Below, one piece after another: positions 25,706 to 36,591 of a stretch of DNA of 64,000 bases. The stretch is taken from contig CAJJBX010000005.1 of assembly GCA_905182555.1 (NCBI GenBank), positions 62,001 through 126,000 of the forward strand. Direction: 5' to 3'. The stretch comes from an uncultured Ilumatobacter sp. (GTDB taxonomy: Bacteria; Actinomycetota; Acidimicrobiia; Acidimicrobiales; Ilumatobacteraceae). The notes under the pieces were generated by a model. The model had not been told where the DNA came from. It worked only from the letters and a program-made list of their open reading frames with translations, and ran no database searches. Each line of letters begins with the position of its first letter. Position 1 is the first letter of the stretch. A program made the translations under genes and the position numbers.

Positions 25706-26004
25706 GTCGAAGTGGAAATCTTCAAGTTTGGCGTGAACGGATCCGGCGCTACCTGAGAGTGCAACGTCTCTGAGTTGACCTTCGGAGAATCGAGCGATAT
25801 CGGTGCAATATCGAAGTCGATCGGGGCCATCGTCAACGACAGCGGGACCGAATCAATTACATCCTGCAGGGCCGAGTCACGATGTGATGCGATTGCGGCG
25901 TCGAATGCAGACGCTCCGAGCGCGTTCTGAGGGGAAGCAGTACGCACCACCGACTCCCATGACAGCAGCGGCGGTCCACCGTCGTGCTCAGACTCCGAAC
26001 TCAT
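25702..26004 (-). CDS. Probable N-terminal piece of the 23861-25705 membrane protein
   Basis: 100 residues from ATG 26004 (MSSESEHDGGPPLLSWESVV). It is hydrophilic, with IDFDIAPISLD resembling ELKIAPLDMADL near the start of the next frame. Either this is the true N-terminus of the 614-residue protein, separated by a one-base error, or a short translationally coupled protein (the TGA stop and TTG start overlap). I favour the first. Confidence 0.5.
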   Translation of the reverse strand: MSSESEHDGGPPLLSWESVVRTASPQNALGASAFDAAIASHRDSALQDVIDSVPLSLTMAPIDFDIAPISLDSPKVNSETLHSQVAPDPFTPNLKISTST

Positions 26005-26120
26005 ACTTGTTGTATCGGCACCTCAATCTCGGAACTTGACACTTCCTCCCACTTCTCCACTTCGCCGCTGACTCACCGGTCGCACACCCGGGGACGGGGC
26101 AGAACATCGATCGCCAAGCT

Positions 26121-28073
<1,953 letters not shown>

Positions 28074-28140
28074 GGAGCCAATTGTAGATCAGACGGGTCA
28101 GCCGCCAGAATCCAGACGAGCCGCTACTCCCCGACCGGCG

Positions 28141-28245
28141 CTGCAACCCGTTCTGCAACCCGTTCAGCAACCCGTTCAGCAACCCGTTCAGCAACCCGTT
28201 CAGCAACCCACGTTAAGCAGCCCATTCTGCAACCCACTCTGCAAC
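28141..28245. repeat. 12-bp tandem repeat array
   Basis: Five exact-length units (C(T/A)GCAACCCGTT) from 28141 to 28200, then degenerate units to about 28245. The array spans the 3' end of the MidA-type methyltransferase gene (stop at 28213-28215) and the gap to acs. In the coding frame it gives the VAEWVAEWAA tail. Confidence 0.92.
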
Positions 28246-29205
28246 AAGGAACGATCCGAGGCCCAACGGGTCGAGCAGGGCTTCGGATTCACTGACCCGA
28301 CTGCGCATCTTCATTGCTTCGAGGCCGGGCCTGGCTGCCTGCTCTTCCCAGATCCGTTTGCCCTCGTCGACAAGGTCCGTAATCCCCCACAGCTGGAGGA
28401 ATTGTGCCTGAGAGCGCAGCGCATCGGGTTCTGGGAGTTGATCGAACGGGATATCAGTCGTGATGTCCTGGCTCCCGGGCGCGCTCAGGTAGTGCCCTCC
28501 ACGCTCGTTGCCACGGTATGTCCGCAGCCAGTCGCGCCACGGCCGCTGGGCAAGCTCGCCAGTCAGCGGAACGCCATAATCAATGGCAAGGACCGTGCCG
28601 TTGCGAACGAGTTGTCGCGCAGCTTCGACCCACTCCCGTGCTTGGTCGACAAGTGGAACGCGGGCGCCAAGCGTCGCCGTCTGCAGGAGTTGCGCAGGTG
28701 GCGGATCGAACGGAGCCGAGAGCGTCTCCGTCGGTCGACCCTCGGAATCACGAACGATGTAGGCCTCACGCCAACCATTGTCAAAGACGGCCAGACGGAA
28801 CGGAAGGTTGTCGAGCAGCTCATTGGCGATGATCACACCGTCGAATGGTTCGGTCGGCATCGTCGCTGTCGATTCAATGTCGGCAGGATGACGGTCGCGC
28901 TGGCCGGCCGACAGTTCAACGGCAATAAACCGCATGGCGTGGGAGCAGCGCGGGCGTGCGGATGCAATTGAACGAGCCAGCGTGCCTGGCCCTGCGCCAA
29001 CGTCGACCACCGTGAACTCGTCCGGTTCACCAATGCGTTTCCAGACGGCGTCGAGGTAGTTGGCCACGACGGCACCGAAAAGCGGCCCGACCTCGGGCGA
29101 CGTCAGGAAATCTCCGCGCCGACCGGCATGCCCCCCGTCCGGCTTGGTATAAAACCCGGCCTCGCCGTACAGAGCTTCTCGCATGAACTCGTCGAAGGGA
29201 ACCAC
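28213..29205 (-). CDS. SAM-dependent methyltransferase, MidA/NDUFAF7 family
   Basis: About 330 residues from GTG 29205 (VVPFDEFMREALYG). Typical family blocks: EALYGEAGFYTKPDG, RRGDFLTSPEVGPLFG, the SAM-binding VVDVGAGPGTLARSI, IIANELLDNLPFR and LAIDYGVP. In eukaryotes this family methylates an arginine of the complex I 49-kDa subunit (NuoD homolog); here the complex I operon lies 0.8 kb away, which fits. The frame is open upstream to an ATG at 29355, but that would overlap the divergent lipoprotein start. The C-terminus (VAEWVAEWAA) is made by a 12-bp repeat. Confidence 0.85.
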   Translation of the reverse strand: MVPFDEFMREALYGEAGFYTKPDGGHAGRRGDFLTSPEVGPLFGAVVANYLDAVWKRIGEPDEFTVVDVGAGPGTLARSIASARPRCSHAMRFIAVELSAGQRDRHPADIESTATMPTEPFDGVIIANELLDNLPFRLAVFDNGWREAYIVRDSEGRPTETLSAPFDPPPAQLLQTATLGARVPLVDQAREWVEAARQLVRNGTVLAIDYGVPLTGELAQRPWRDWLRTYRGNERGGHYLSAPGSQDITTDIPFDQLPEPDALRSQAQFLQLWGITDLVDEGKRIWEEQAARPGLEAMKMRSRVSESEALLDPLGLGSFLVAEWVAEWAA

Positions 29206-29314
29206 CCGGCCAAGTCTTCCCGAAAACTTGTCGAGATCGTTCGCTGCGGGACGAATCTGTTCAAATTCTGTAGCGCGCCGGTCGCGCGGCGCTGCGGTGA
29301 GGCAAGCTGTCTGG

Positions 29315-29944
29315 GTGAGCTGCCTGCGAAAAGTCGGATTGTGGAGTGCGGTCATCGTGCTGCTGGGTGCCTGCGGAGTCGACCCGGCCAGTGGTGCAGC
29401 GGTTCCCGGCGCGCCACCAGGAGACGACAGGCGCCCGCCCAGCTTGACCGTCGTTAACCCAACCACGTCGGCTCCTTCGACGGCTGCAATGGCCACCGAG
29501 ACCACGGACGCTCCTGCACCCGCCGCGACCGCTGACGCTGTCGATTCGACGGTTCCAGCAACAACGACAACTGCACCCGTAACGACGGTGCCACCCTCAA
29601 CTGAGTCGGCGCCGACCACGACCGAACTCATTTACGTCGACGAGCCTGCCGAAGGTACCTTGAAGTTCGGCGTTCAAGGACCTCGTTCGAAGCAGTTGCA
29701 GGCCGACCTCATTGTGCTCGGGTACTTGCCCGCCAGCGCCGATGACGGGCTGTTCGGCCCGGGCACCGCTGGCGGCGTACGCCGATTCCAAGAAGCCAGC
29801 GAGCTCGTCGTCGACGGCGTTGCCGGGCCGCTCAGCCTCGCCGCCGTCGCGAGCGCCATTGCAGCGCTCAGCACTGTGCCACCCGAATCTGTGCCACCCG
29901 AATCTGTGCCGCCCGAATCTGTGCCGCTTACGCGTTCTATGTGA
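29315..29944 (+). CDS. Lipoprotein with peptidoglycan-binding domain
   Basis: 209 residues from GTG 29315. Signal peptide with lipobox LLGAC (VGLWSAVIVLLGACG), then a ~100-residue threonine/proline/alanine-rich linker, then a PG_binding_1 domain at about residues 125-185 (FGVQGPRSKQLQADLIVLGY, DGLFGPGTAGGVRRFQ, VDGVAGPLSL). The C-terminus is three copies of PPESV from a 15-bp repeat. Probably a cell-wall anchored lipoprotein; no catalytic domain follows. Divergent from the MidA-type methyltransferase. The longer upstream frame has no signal-like features. Confidence 0.82.
   Translation: MSCLRKVGLWSAVIVLLGACGVDPASGAAVPGAPPGDDRRPPSLTVVNPTTSAPSTAAMATETTDAPAPAATADAVDSTVPATTTTAPVTTVPPSTESAPTTTELIYVDEPAEGTLKFGVQGPRSKQLQADLIVLGYLPASADDGLFGPGTAGGVRRFQEASELVVDGVAGPLSLAAVASAIAALSTVPPESVPPESVPPESVPLTRSM
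29876..29928. repeat. 15-bp tandem repeat, three copies, in the lipoprotein 3' end
   Basis: GTGCCACCCGAATCT twice, then GTGCCGCCCGAATCT and a partial fourth copy; encodes VPPES repeats. Confidence 0.9.
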
Positions 29945-30013
29945 GCACAAGTGGGTAACGACGCCGCGACCACTCACACAAAACCGGGCTCGAAAGCTGG
30001 GATTTGTGCGGGG

Positions 30014-31555
30014 TCAGCCGCCGGCGTCGACGACGACGACCAATTCGGTGGTGCCGGTGAGGTCTTCGAGGTCGCCAAAGTTGGCAACCGACTGCGGGTA
30101 CACGCCGACGACAAGGGTGCCGACGAGGGTGAGGCCGAGGGCTGCCTTGATCGGGCTGGGTGTATTAATCGGGCTCGTGTCGCCGTCAGGAGCTTCGTCC
30201 ATCCAGACGGTCCGCAGCACCTTCATGTAGTACGCCGCCGAGATGACCGTGTTCACTGCAGCAATCGAAGCCAGCACGTACGCCCAGCTGCTCTGAGCAT
30301 CAAGCACAGCCTTGAACGCGTTGAACTTGGCGAACCAGCCACCGAGCGGCGGAATGCCTGCAAGTGATGCAAAGAACATCGTGACCAGCACCGCCATGCC
30401 AGGTGCGTAGCTGAAGAGGCCGCCGAAACTGGAGATCTCACCACTGCGAGTCTTGCGGCTCACGGCAATCACCGTGGCGAACGCACCGAGGTTCATGAAG
30501 CCATAGACCAGCAGGTAGACGACCACGGCGTTGAGGGCGGAGCCTGACGCATTTGCCTCGCCGGCGAACGCCAAAGGCATCAAGATGAAGCCGCCCTGGC
30601 TGACCGACGAGTAGGCCAGCATGCGGACAATGTTGGTCTGGCGGAGCGCAAGCACGTTGCCGACGGTCATCGTCAGTGCGGCGAGGACCCAAATGAACGG
30701 CTGGTACACATCCGAGGCGTTCGGGAAAGCCAAGTAGATGATCGTCACGAGGGCGACAAAGCCAGCAGCCTTGGAAGCAACCGACAGGAACGCAGTCACC
30801 GGAGTCGGCGCACCTTCATATGTGTCAGGCGCCCACGTATGGAACGGGACCGCTGAAATCTTGAAGGCGAAGCCGGAGATGACAAACACCACCCCAACGA
30901 CTTCGATGCCGCTGAGGTTGCCGTCAACGAGCGTGGCACCGATCTCGGTCAGCAGCGTTGAGTTGGTTGCGCCGAACAGCAGGCTCATGCCGTACAACAT
31001 GATTGCCGAAGCAAACACGCCGAGCAGGTAATACTTCATGCCCGCTTCATTCGACTTCGGATTGCGCTTATTCCAGGCAGCCAGCATGTAGGCCGGAATC
31101 GACAGCAGCTCGAGGGCCACGAAGATCGAGACGAGGTCACGCGATGAGGTCATCATCACCATGCCGAGCACCGAGCACAGCATGAGGACGTAGAACTCGC
31201 CCTGGTAGTAGCCGCCCTCTTCGAGTTCAGTCTGACTCATCAAAATCACCACATAGGCAACCAACAAGAAGAATCCCTTGAGCACAAGCGCGTACTCGTC
31301 GATCACATAGCGACCGCCGAACATCGACCGAGAATCGTCACCGATCACGAACAGCGTGACGACTGGAACGAGCGCCCCGAGCATGACGAAGCCCGAAAGT
31401 GTGGCGAGCATCCATTTCTTCGCGTCAGCCAGGCTGAGATCAAGCAGCAAAATGATGTTGATGCCGACGACGAGCACGAGTTCAGGCGCGATCGCATGCC
31501 AATCGATCGTTGGCGCGACCCAGTCGGTCGCTTGGGCGAATAAGGAAGCGAGCAT
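30014..31555 (-). CDS. nuoN: NADH-quinone oxidoreductase subunit N
   Basis: 513 residues, about 14 membrane helices; antiporter-like proton-pumping subunit of complex I. Conserved pieces include LELLSIPAYMLAAWNKRNPKSNEAGMKYY split as usual around TM4-5, FKISAVPFHTWAPDTYEGAPTP and LAYSSVSQGGF. Last gene of the operon; its ATG overlaps the nuoM stop (TGATG). No terminator hairpin is obvious between it and the convergent lipoprotein gene. Confidence 0.96.
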   Translation of the reverse strand: MLASLFAQATDWVAPTIDWHAIAPELVLVVGINIILLLDLSLADAKKWMLATLSGFVMLGALVPVVTLFVIGDDSRSMFGGRYVIDEYALVLKGFFLLVAYVVILMSQTELEEGGYYQGEFYVLMLCSVLGMVMMTSSRDLVSIFVALELLSIPAYMLAAWNKRNPKSNEAGMKYYLLGVFASAIMLYGMSLLFGATNSTLLTEIGATLVDGNLSGIEVVGVVFVISGFAFKISAVPFHTWAPDTYEGAPTPVTAFLSVASKAAGFVALVTIIYLAFPNASDVYQPFIWVLAALTMTVGNVLALRQTNIVRMLAYSSVSQGGFILMPLAFAGEANASGSALNAVVVYLLVYGFMNLGAFATVIAVSRKTRSGEISSFGGLFSYAPGMAVLVTMFFASLAGIPPLGGWFAKFNAFKAVLDAQSSWAYVLASIAAVNTVISAAYYMKVLRTVWMDEAPDGDTSPINTPSPIKAALGLTLVGTLVVGVYPQSVANFGDLEDLTGTTELVVVVDAGG

Positions 31556-33147
31556 CAGCCCAGTGACTTCCCGAGGGTTTCAACCATCTGTGTGACCGCA
31601 GGGTCCATCACCTTGAACATCAGTTGCGGGTACACACCAAAGACGACGATGGCGATGAGAAACGGTGTCCACGCCATCCATTCGGTGGGCCGGACGTCTT
31701 CGATGTCGGAGTCGTGGTCATCTCCAGCGTGCTCACCGGCACCTGCGCTCAAGCTGTGTGCTGCGCCACCTGAGAACTCGGCCGGCGGCTGGCCAAACGC
31801 AGTGCGCTGGTAGAGCCAGAGCAGATAAGCCGCAGCGAGCACAGTGCCGATGGCTGCGATGACCATGCAGACTCGGAAGAGCACTTCGTTCAGACCAAAG
31901 CCCGGCTGGTACGCCGAGAGGATGGCGGGGAATTCACCCCAGAAGCCAGCGAGGCCCGGCAGGCCCAGCGATGCCATCGATGCGAAACCAAGAATCCAGC
32001 CCATCTTCGGCATCTGAATGAGCATGCCGCCAAGACGACTAATTTCGAGCGTGTGGAAACGGTGTTTCACCGAACCGGCAATGAAGAAGAGCATGCCCGT
32101 GATCAATCCGTGAGCGACCATGCCGAACAGGGCTGCGTTGATGCCGAACTCAGTGAGCGTTGAGATGCCGAGCATCACGTAACCCATGTGAGCAACCGAC
32201 GAGAAAGCAATCAAGCGCTTCATGTCGGTCTGCGCCAAACAGCCGAGTGCGCCGTAGATGATGCCAATGACGGCGAGGATTGCAATGGCTGGCGCCCACG
32301 CCTTCGCGCCCTCGGGCAGCATCGGGATGGCGATGCGGACAAAGCCGTAGGTTCCCAACTTCAGCAAGATCGCGGCCAGAATGACCGAGCCCTGCGTCGG
32401 TGCTTGGGTGTGAGCGTCGGGCAGCCAGGTGTGAAACGGAAAGCCCGGTAGTTTGACCACAAAGGCGATAAAAAAGCCGGCAAAGATCCAGATCTGTACG
32501 TCGCGATCGACTCCGGCGCCCATCTCGATGAGGTAGGCGAATCCAAAGCTCTCGCCGCCGGTCTGGAAGAAGAGGGCCAGGAAGGCAACAAGCATGAATG
32601 CCGAGCCGAACATCGTGTAGAGGAAGAATTTCAGCGAGGCGTACTGGCGATCTTCGCCGCCCCAGACACCGATCATGAAGTACATCGGAAGCAGAACAAC
32701 TTCGAAGAAGACGAAGAACAGGATGAGGTCCTGGCTGATGAACGTGCCGGCCATTCCGGTTTGCAGCACCAGCATCAAGATGTAGAACGCCTTGGGGTTG
32801 CCCGCGTCAGGCATGTTGTCCCAGGTGTAGATCATCACGAGGAACGTGACGCACATCGACAGGAAGTACAGCGGGAGGCTGATGCCGTCAAGGCCGATCG
32901 TGTAACCGGAGCGGATCACTTCAATCCACTCGGCGTCGACGGCGAACTGCAGTTTTTCGCTCTGGGAGTAGTCGAACTGCGTGAGCGTGTAGATGCCCAC
33001 GAGCAGTGTTGCCCCCGCCGTGGCGATGCCAACGCTCTTGACGCCGGACTCGTCGTCCTTGGGCCAGAGCATCATCACCAGCACACCGACGAGCGGCAGG
33101 AAGGTGCCGAGCGTCAGCAGGAAGTTTTGATCTGTCAGTGTTTCCAT
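31555..33147 (-). CDS. nuoM: NADH-quinone oxidoreductase subunit M
   Basis: 530 residues, about 14 membrane helices, second antiporter-like subunit. The TM5 glutamate region FFEVVLLPMYFMIGVWGG, the lysine region LPGFPFHTWLPDAHTQAPT and SSVAHMGYVMLG are present. A hydrophilic acidic/histidine insert (SAGAGEHAGDDHDSDIEDV, near residue 465-485) is not in the E. coli protein. Start ATG 33147, 13 bases after nuoL. Confidence 0.96.
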   Translation of the reverse strand: METLTDQNFLLTLGTFLPLVGVLVMMLWPKDDESGVKSVGIATAGATLLVGIYTLTQFDYSQSEKLQFAVDAEWIEVIRSGYTIGLDGISLPLYFLSMCVTFLVMIYTWDNMPDAGNPKAFYILMLVLQTGMAGTFISQDLILFFVFFEVVLLPMYFMIGVWGGEDRQYASLKFFLYTMFGSAFMLVAFLALFFQTGGESFGFAYLIEMGAGVDRDVQIWIFAGFFIAFVVKLPGFPFHTWLPDAHTQAPTQGSVILAAILLKLGTYGFVRIAIPMLPEGAKAWAPAIAILAVIGIIYGALGCLAQTDMKRLIAFSSVAHMGYVMLGISTLTEFGINAALFGMVAHGLITGMLFFIAGSVKHRFHTLEISRLGGMLIQMPKMGWILGFASMASLGLPGLAGFWGEFPAILSAYQPGFGLNEVLFRVCMVIAAIGTVLAAAYLLWLYQRTAFGQPPAEFSGGAAHSLSAGAGEHAGDDHDSDIEDVRPTEWMAWTPFLIAIVVFGVYPQLMFKVMDPAVTQMVETLGKSLG

Positions 33148-33160
33148 GATTCTGTTTCTC

Positions 33161-35746
33161 TCAGCTCACGTTGAGGATGACGAGGACGATGGCGCCAACA
33201 GCGGCGGCACCAAAGAGGAGCGATGCGTAGTGGTTGACTCGGCCCGACTGGATGGGCTGGAGGCCGTGTCCGGTCTCCGAAGCAATGGTGCCCGATGCGT
33301 TCACTGCACCATCGACGAGTTTCTGGTCGATGTTCTTGTACACGAATTCGCCGGCGCGTTTGCCGCCGGCTCCGACGCCGTCGACTGCTGCGTCGAGCAC
33401 ATTCTGGTTAAACCAGTAGGTGGCCTTGGCAAGCGGTCTGGACACGAAGTAGACGAAGACGTTCTGGTACAGAGCATCGAGGTAGTACTTGTTCTTGAGG
33501 AACAGGTAGCCACCACGAGCGATGCGGGAACGCTCGGTCAAGCCAACCAGTTTCGGATGCTTGTTCTTGTAGAAGGCGATACAGAACCCGATTGCAGCGG
33601 CGTAGCCAATGGCAACGACGCCAAGTGAAAGCAGGATCTTGCTGAGCGTCGGAACGGCGTGCGACACCGCCGGGAAGTAGCAGACAGTGCCGACTTCTGG
33701 TGTCGAGCGACCACAGCCTGCCTTCTTGTCACCAGCGGCGGGCACGAAGCCGGCTGCCTCGTTCGGCACGAAGCCAGCTGCCTCGTTCGGCACGAAGCCG
33801 GGCTCAAGTAGCTGCACCGATTCGCCTGCATGGCCAGCGGCGATATCGAGAGACACAGCTTCAGCCCTGGGCTCGACGTATTCCTTGATCAGCTCGACAC
33901 CTTCACCAAGGTTAAGCCCCAGGGCGTCACCAGCGAGCGGGGTCGGGTTGGCAAAGCCTGAGGTCAGTGCCAAGACGGCAAGGATGACGATCGGTATGAG
34001 AATCAGCTTGCCGGACTCGTGCGGACCGTGATCACCGTGATCACCGTGATCACCGTGATCATCGCCGTGATCATCGCCGTGATCATCGCCGTGTGCTGCG
34101 GCTGCGCCAAGCGACTTTGGCGCTGCACCGACGGTCACGAGTTCACGGTCGATCGTGGCGGCGGTCACGAGTGTTTCGCGATGCTCCGTGGCGTAACCGT
34201 GATCGGCATCATGGTGGATGCCGGCAGCGGCGCCACGCGGGTCGCCAAAGAAGGTGAGGTAGGTCGCGCGGGTCATGTACATCGCCGTGAGTGCTGCACC
34301 GAACAGACCGACCCAGAACAAGAACGTGTAGCCAGCGTCGCCGACGTTGTCAATGATCTCGTCCTTCGACCAGAAGCCAGCGAACGGGATGACACCGGTG
34401 AGGGCGAGCGTGGACACGCACCATGCACCGAACGTGATTGGCATGAACTTGCGCAGGCCACCCATGTCCTTCTTCATGTCGAAGGAGTGGTGCGAACCAG
34501 AGTGGCTGATGGAGCCGGCAGCGAGGAAGAGGCAGCACTTGAAGAAGGCGTGCGTGAACACGTGGAACACAGCGGGCAGCCAAGCGCCGGTACCGAGACC
34601 GAGCATCATGTAGCCGAGCTGACTCACCGTCGAGTAGGCGAGGACCTTCTTGATGTCGTCCTGCACGAAGGCGAGCAGTGCCGCAATGATGATCGTGATG
34701 CCGCCGATGATGGCAATGAAACTCAACCCGCCGTTGGCGATGTTGAACCCTTCCCAAAAGACCGGGTAGATGCGAGCGACGAGGAAGACACCGGCAACGA
34801 CCATGGTCGAGGAGTGAAGCAGCGACGACACGGGGGTAGGGCCCGCCATCGCGTCAGGCAACCACGTGTGAAACGGGAACTGGCCGGACTTGCCGATTGC
34901 CGCGATGAACAGGGCGACCGACGCCATCAACAGCGTCCAACTAGACCCGTCGCCTGAAAGCGCCCAGGCCTGAATGGCTCGAATGTCGAAGCCGTTCGTA
35001 CCGAGGTTGTCGACTGCCCACTGGTTGGAACCAAAGAACAGGATCGCCGTACCGATGAGCAGACCGACGTCGCCAACGCGCACGGTAAAGAACGCTTTCA
35101 ATGCCGAGTGGCTGTTATAGGAGTCTTCCCACCAGTGCCCGATCAGCATGAACGAGCAGAGGCCCATAATCTCCCAGCCCAAGATGAGCTGGACCATGTT
35201 CGACGCCATGACCATGACAAGCATGCCACTCGAGAACAGCGTCAATGCTGCAAAGAAGTGCGTGTAGCGACGATCGCCACGGACGTAGTCGAGGCTGAAG
35301 ATCTGCACCAGGAACGAAATGAACGCAACAAGCCAGAGCAGCAGGATCGACAGGCCGTCAATGTGCGAGCCAATGCCGAATTCGAGGCCCGAGTTCTGCC
35401 ACCACACCCATTGGCTGACAACGGGGTCGATGAAGGGTTTGGCTTCAGCGCCCTCGGCTGCACGAAGTGCGCCCCGGACGCCACTGGCCATCCCCTGCGC
35501 TGCTTCACCGCCGTGGTCTGCGGAGTCGGTTCGCTGCATCCACTGGATGCCGGCGCCGGTGGCAATCACGAGTGATGCGCCGATCGATGCGAGGCCGAAT
35601 TCGGCACCCTTGAACGGCATCTTCTTTCCAAACGCGATGATCAACACGAACGCAACCGCCGGGATCAGGGCGATGAGCCAGGCGTTCTCCATGAACCAGC
35701 CGGAGCTGAGTTCGAGTGACTTGTATGTTTCTTCTGCGGCGAGCAC
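33161..35746 (-). CDS. nuoL: NADH-quinone oxidoreductase subunit L, enlarged
   Basis: 861 residues against about 610 in E. coli. The core is normal: GWEIMGLCSFMLIGHWW, AAIGKSGQFPFHTWLPDAMAGPTPVSSLLHSSTMV, FTHAFFKCCLFLAAG, and the C-terminal long lateral helix region with FVYKNIDQKLVDGAVN. Extra sequence lies between the antiporter core and the C-terminal helix: a His/Asp/Gly repeat (HGDDHGDDHGDDHGDHGDH, about residues 550-575) and three copies of GFVPNEAA-type repeats (about 648-670). Both are encoded by DNA tandem repeats (9-bp TGATCACCG units, and 24-bp units). The frame is intact. Confidence 0.95.
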   Translation of the reverse strand: MLAAEETYKSLELSSGWFMENAWLIALIPAVAFVLIIAFGKKMPFKGAEFGLASIGASLVIATGAGIQWMQRTDSADHGGEAAQGMASGVRGALRAAEGAEAKPFIDPVVSQWVWWQNSGLEFGIGSHIDGLSILLLWLVAFISFLVQIFSLDYVRGDRRYTHFFAALTLFSSGMLVMVMASNMVQLILGWEIMGLCSFMLIGHWWEDSYNSHSALKAFFTVRVGDVGLLIGTAILFFGSNQWAVDNLGTNGFDIRAIQAWALSGDGSSWTLLMASVALFIAAIGKSGQFPFHTWLPDAMAGPTPVSSLLHSSTMVVAGVFLVARIYPVFWEGFNIANGGLSFIAIIGGITIIIAALLAFVQDDIKKVLAYSTVSQLGYMMLGLGTGAWLPAVFHVFTHAFFKCCLFLAAGSISHSGSHHSFDMKKDMGGLRKFMPITFGAWCVSTLALTGVIPFAGFWSKDEIIDNVGDAGYTFLFWVGLFGAALTAMYMTRATYLTFFGDPRGAAAGIHHDADHGYATEHRETLVTAATIDRELVTVGAAPKSLGAAAAHGDDHGDDHGDDHGDHGDHGDHGPHESGKLILIPIVILAVLALTSGFANPTPLAGDALGLNLGEGVELIKEYVEPRAEAVSLDIAAGHAGESVQLLEPGFVPNEAAGFVPNEAAGFVPAAGDKKAGCGRSTPEVGTVCYFPAVSHAVPTLSKILLSLGVVAIGYAAAIGFCIAFYKNKHPKLVGLTERSRIARGGYLFLKNKYYLDALYQNVFVYFVSRPLAKATYWFNQNVLDAAVDGVGAGGKRAGEFVYKNIDQKLVDGAVNASGTIASETGHGLQPIQSGRVNHYASLLFGAAAVGAIVLVILNVS
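34029..34093. repeat. In-frame 9/12-bp repeats in nuoL
   Basis: Units of GTGATCACC and GTGATCATCGCC in tandem, coding for the HGD/HGDD repeat of NuoL on the minus strand. Confidence 0.9.
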
Positions 35747-35747
35747 T

Positions 35748-36047
35748 TCAGCCCTTCATTTCCGAAAGTTCGTCGAGGGCAATCGACTTTCGGTTGCGGT
35801 AAATCATCAACACCATTGCGAGGCCGACGCCGACTTCGGCAGCGGCGATCGCGATGACGTAGAGGGCAAACACTTGGCCCTCCTGGTTGTTGTTCATCAG
35901 TGCGAACGCAACGAGGTTCAAGTTGACGGCGTTGAGGATCAACTCGATCGACATCAGCACCATCACCGCGTTGCGGCGAGCAATGACGCCGAACACGCCA
36001 ATGCAGAACAGTACGGCGGCGAGCAGCAGGAAGTTGACAGCAAGCAT
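35748..36047 (-). CDS. nuoK: NADH-quinone oxidoreductase subunit K
   Basis: 99 residues, three membrane helices, with the conserved glutamates in VLMSIELILNAVNLN and AAAEVGVGLAMV. ATG 36047 is chosen because it gives the standard length; the frame stays open further upstream through nuoJ. It is 7 bases after nuoJ and directly before nuoL. Confidence 0.96.
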   Translation of the reverse strand: MLAVNFLLLAAVLFCIGVFGVIARRNAVMVLMSIELILNAVNLNLVAFALMNNNQEGQVFALYVIAIAAAEVGVGLAMVLMIYRNRKSIALDELSEMKG

Positions 36048-36054
36048 GCGGCCC

Positions 36055-36591
36055 TCAGTCTTTCCGGGCCAGAACGATGGCCCCGATGGCAGCAGCGAGC
36101 AGGACGAACGAGATGGCCAGGAACGGCACCAAGAAAGGCGCGAGCACCTGATCAGAAATGCCCTCGGTGGCGAACGGCGTCCGTTCGCCAATGACGGTGT
36201 CTTCGTACGTGTCGACAATGACGTAGGCCATGAGGCCGAACAACAAGAGTGCGACGGGGATGCCCAACTGCCAACCGCTGTTATTGAGGCCCTCTTCCTT
36301 GCCGATTTGGGCACGGGTGAGCATGATGCCGAACAGGAACAAGACCATCACGGCGCCGATATAGACCATCACCTGGGAGACGGCGACGAACTCGGCGGCT
36401 GCCAAGATGTACTGCGCTGCAACGCCGGCGAGTACGACCACGAGATACAGCGCGGCGTGCACGACGTTCTTCGTGGTGACGACGCTGAACGCGGCGAAGA
36501 TCATGACCGTGGCGATGATGCCAAAGGCAATGTTCATCGCAACGTTGACCGAACCATTCATCTCGGCCTGAGCGAGCAGGGACTCAACCAT
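36055..36591 (-). CDS. nuoJ: NADH-quinone oxidoreductase subunit J
   Basis: 178 residues, five membrane helices, including the conserved VSQVMVYIGAVMVLFLFGIML segment on TM3. Its ATG overlaps the nuoI stop (TAATG), indicating coupled translation. Confidence 0.96.
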   Translation of the reverse strand: MVESLLAQAEMNGSVNVAMNIAFGIIATVMIFAAFSVVTTKNVVHAALYLVVVLAGVAAQYILAAAEFVAVSQVMVYIGAVMVLFLFGIMLTRAQIGKEEGLNNSGWQLGIPVALLLFGLMAYVIVDTYEDTVIGERTPFATEGISDQVLAPFLVPFLAISFVLLAAAIGAIVLARKD

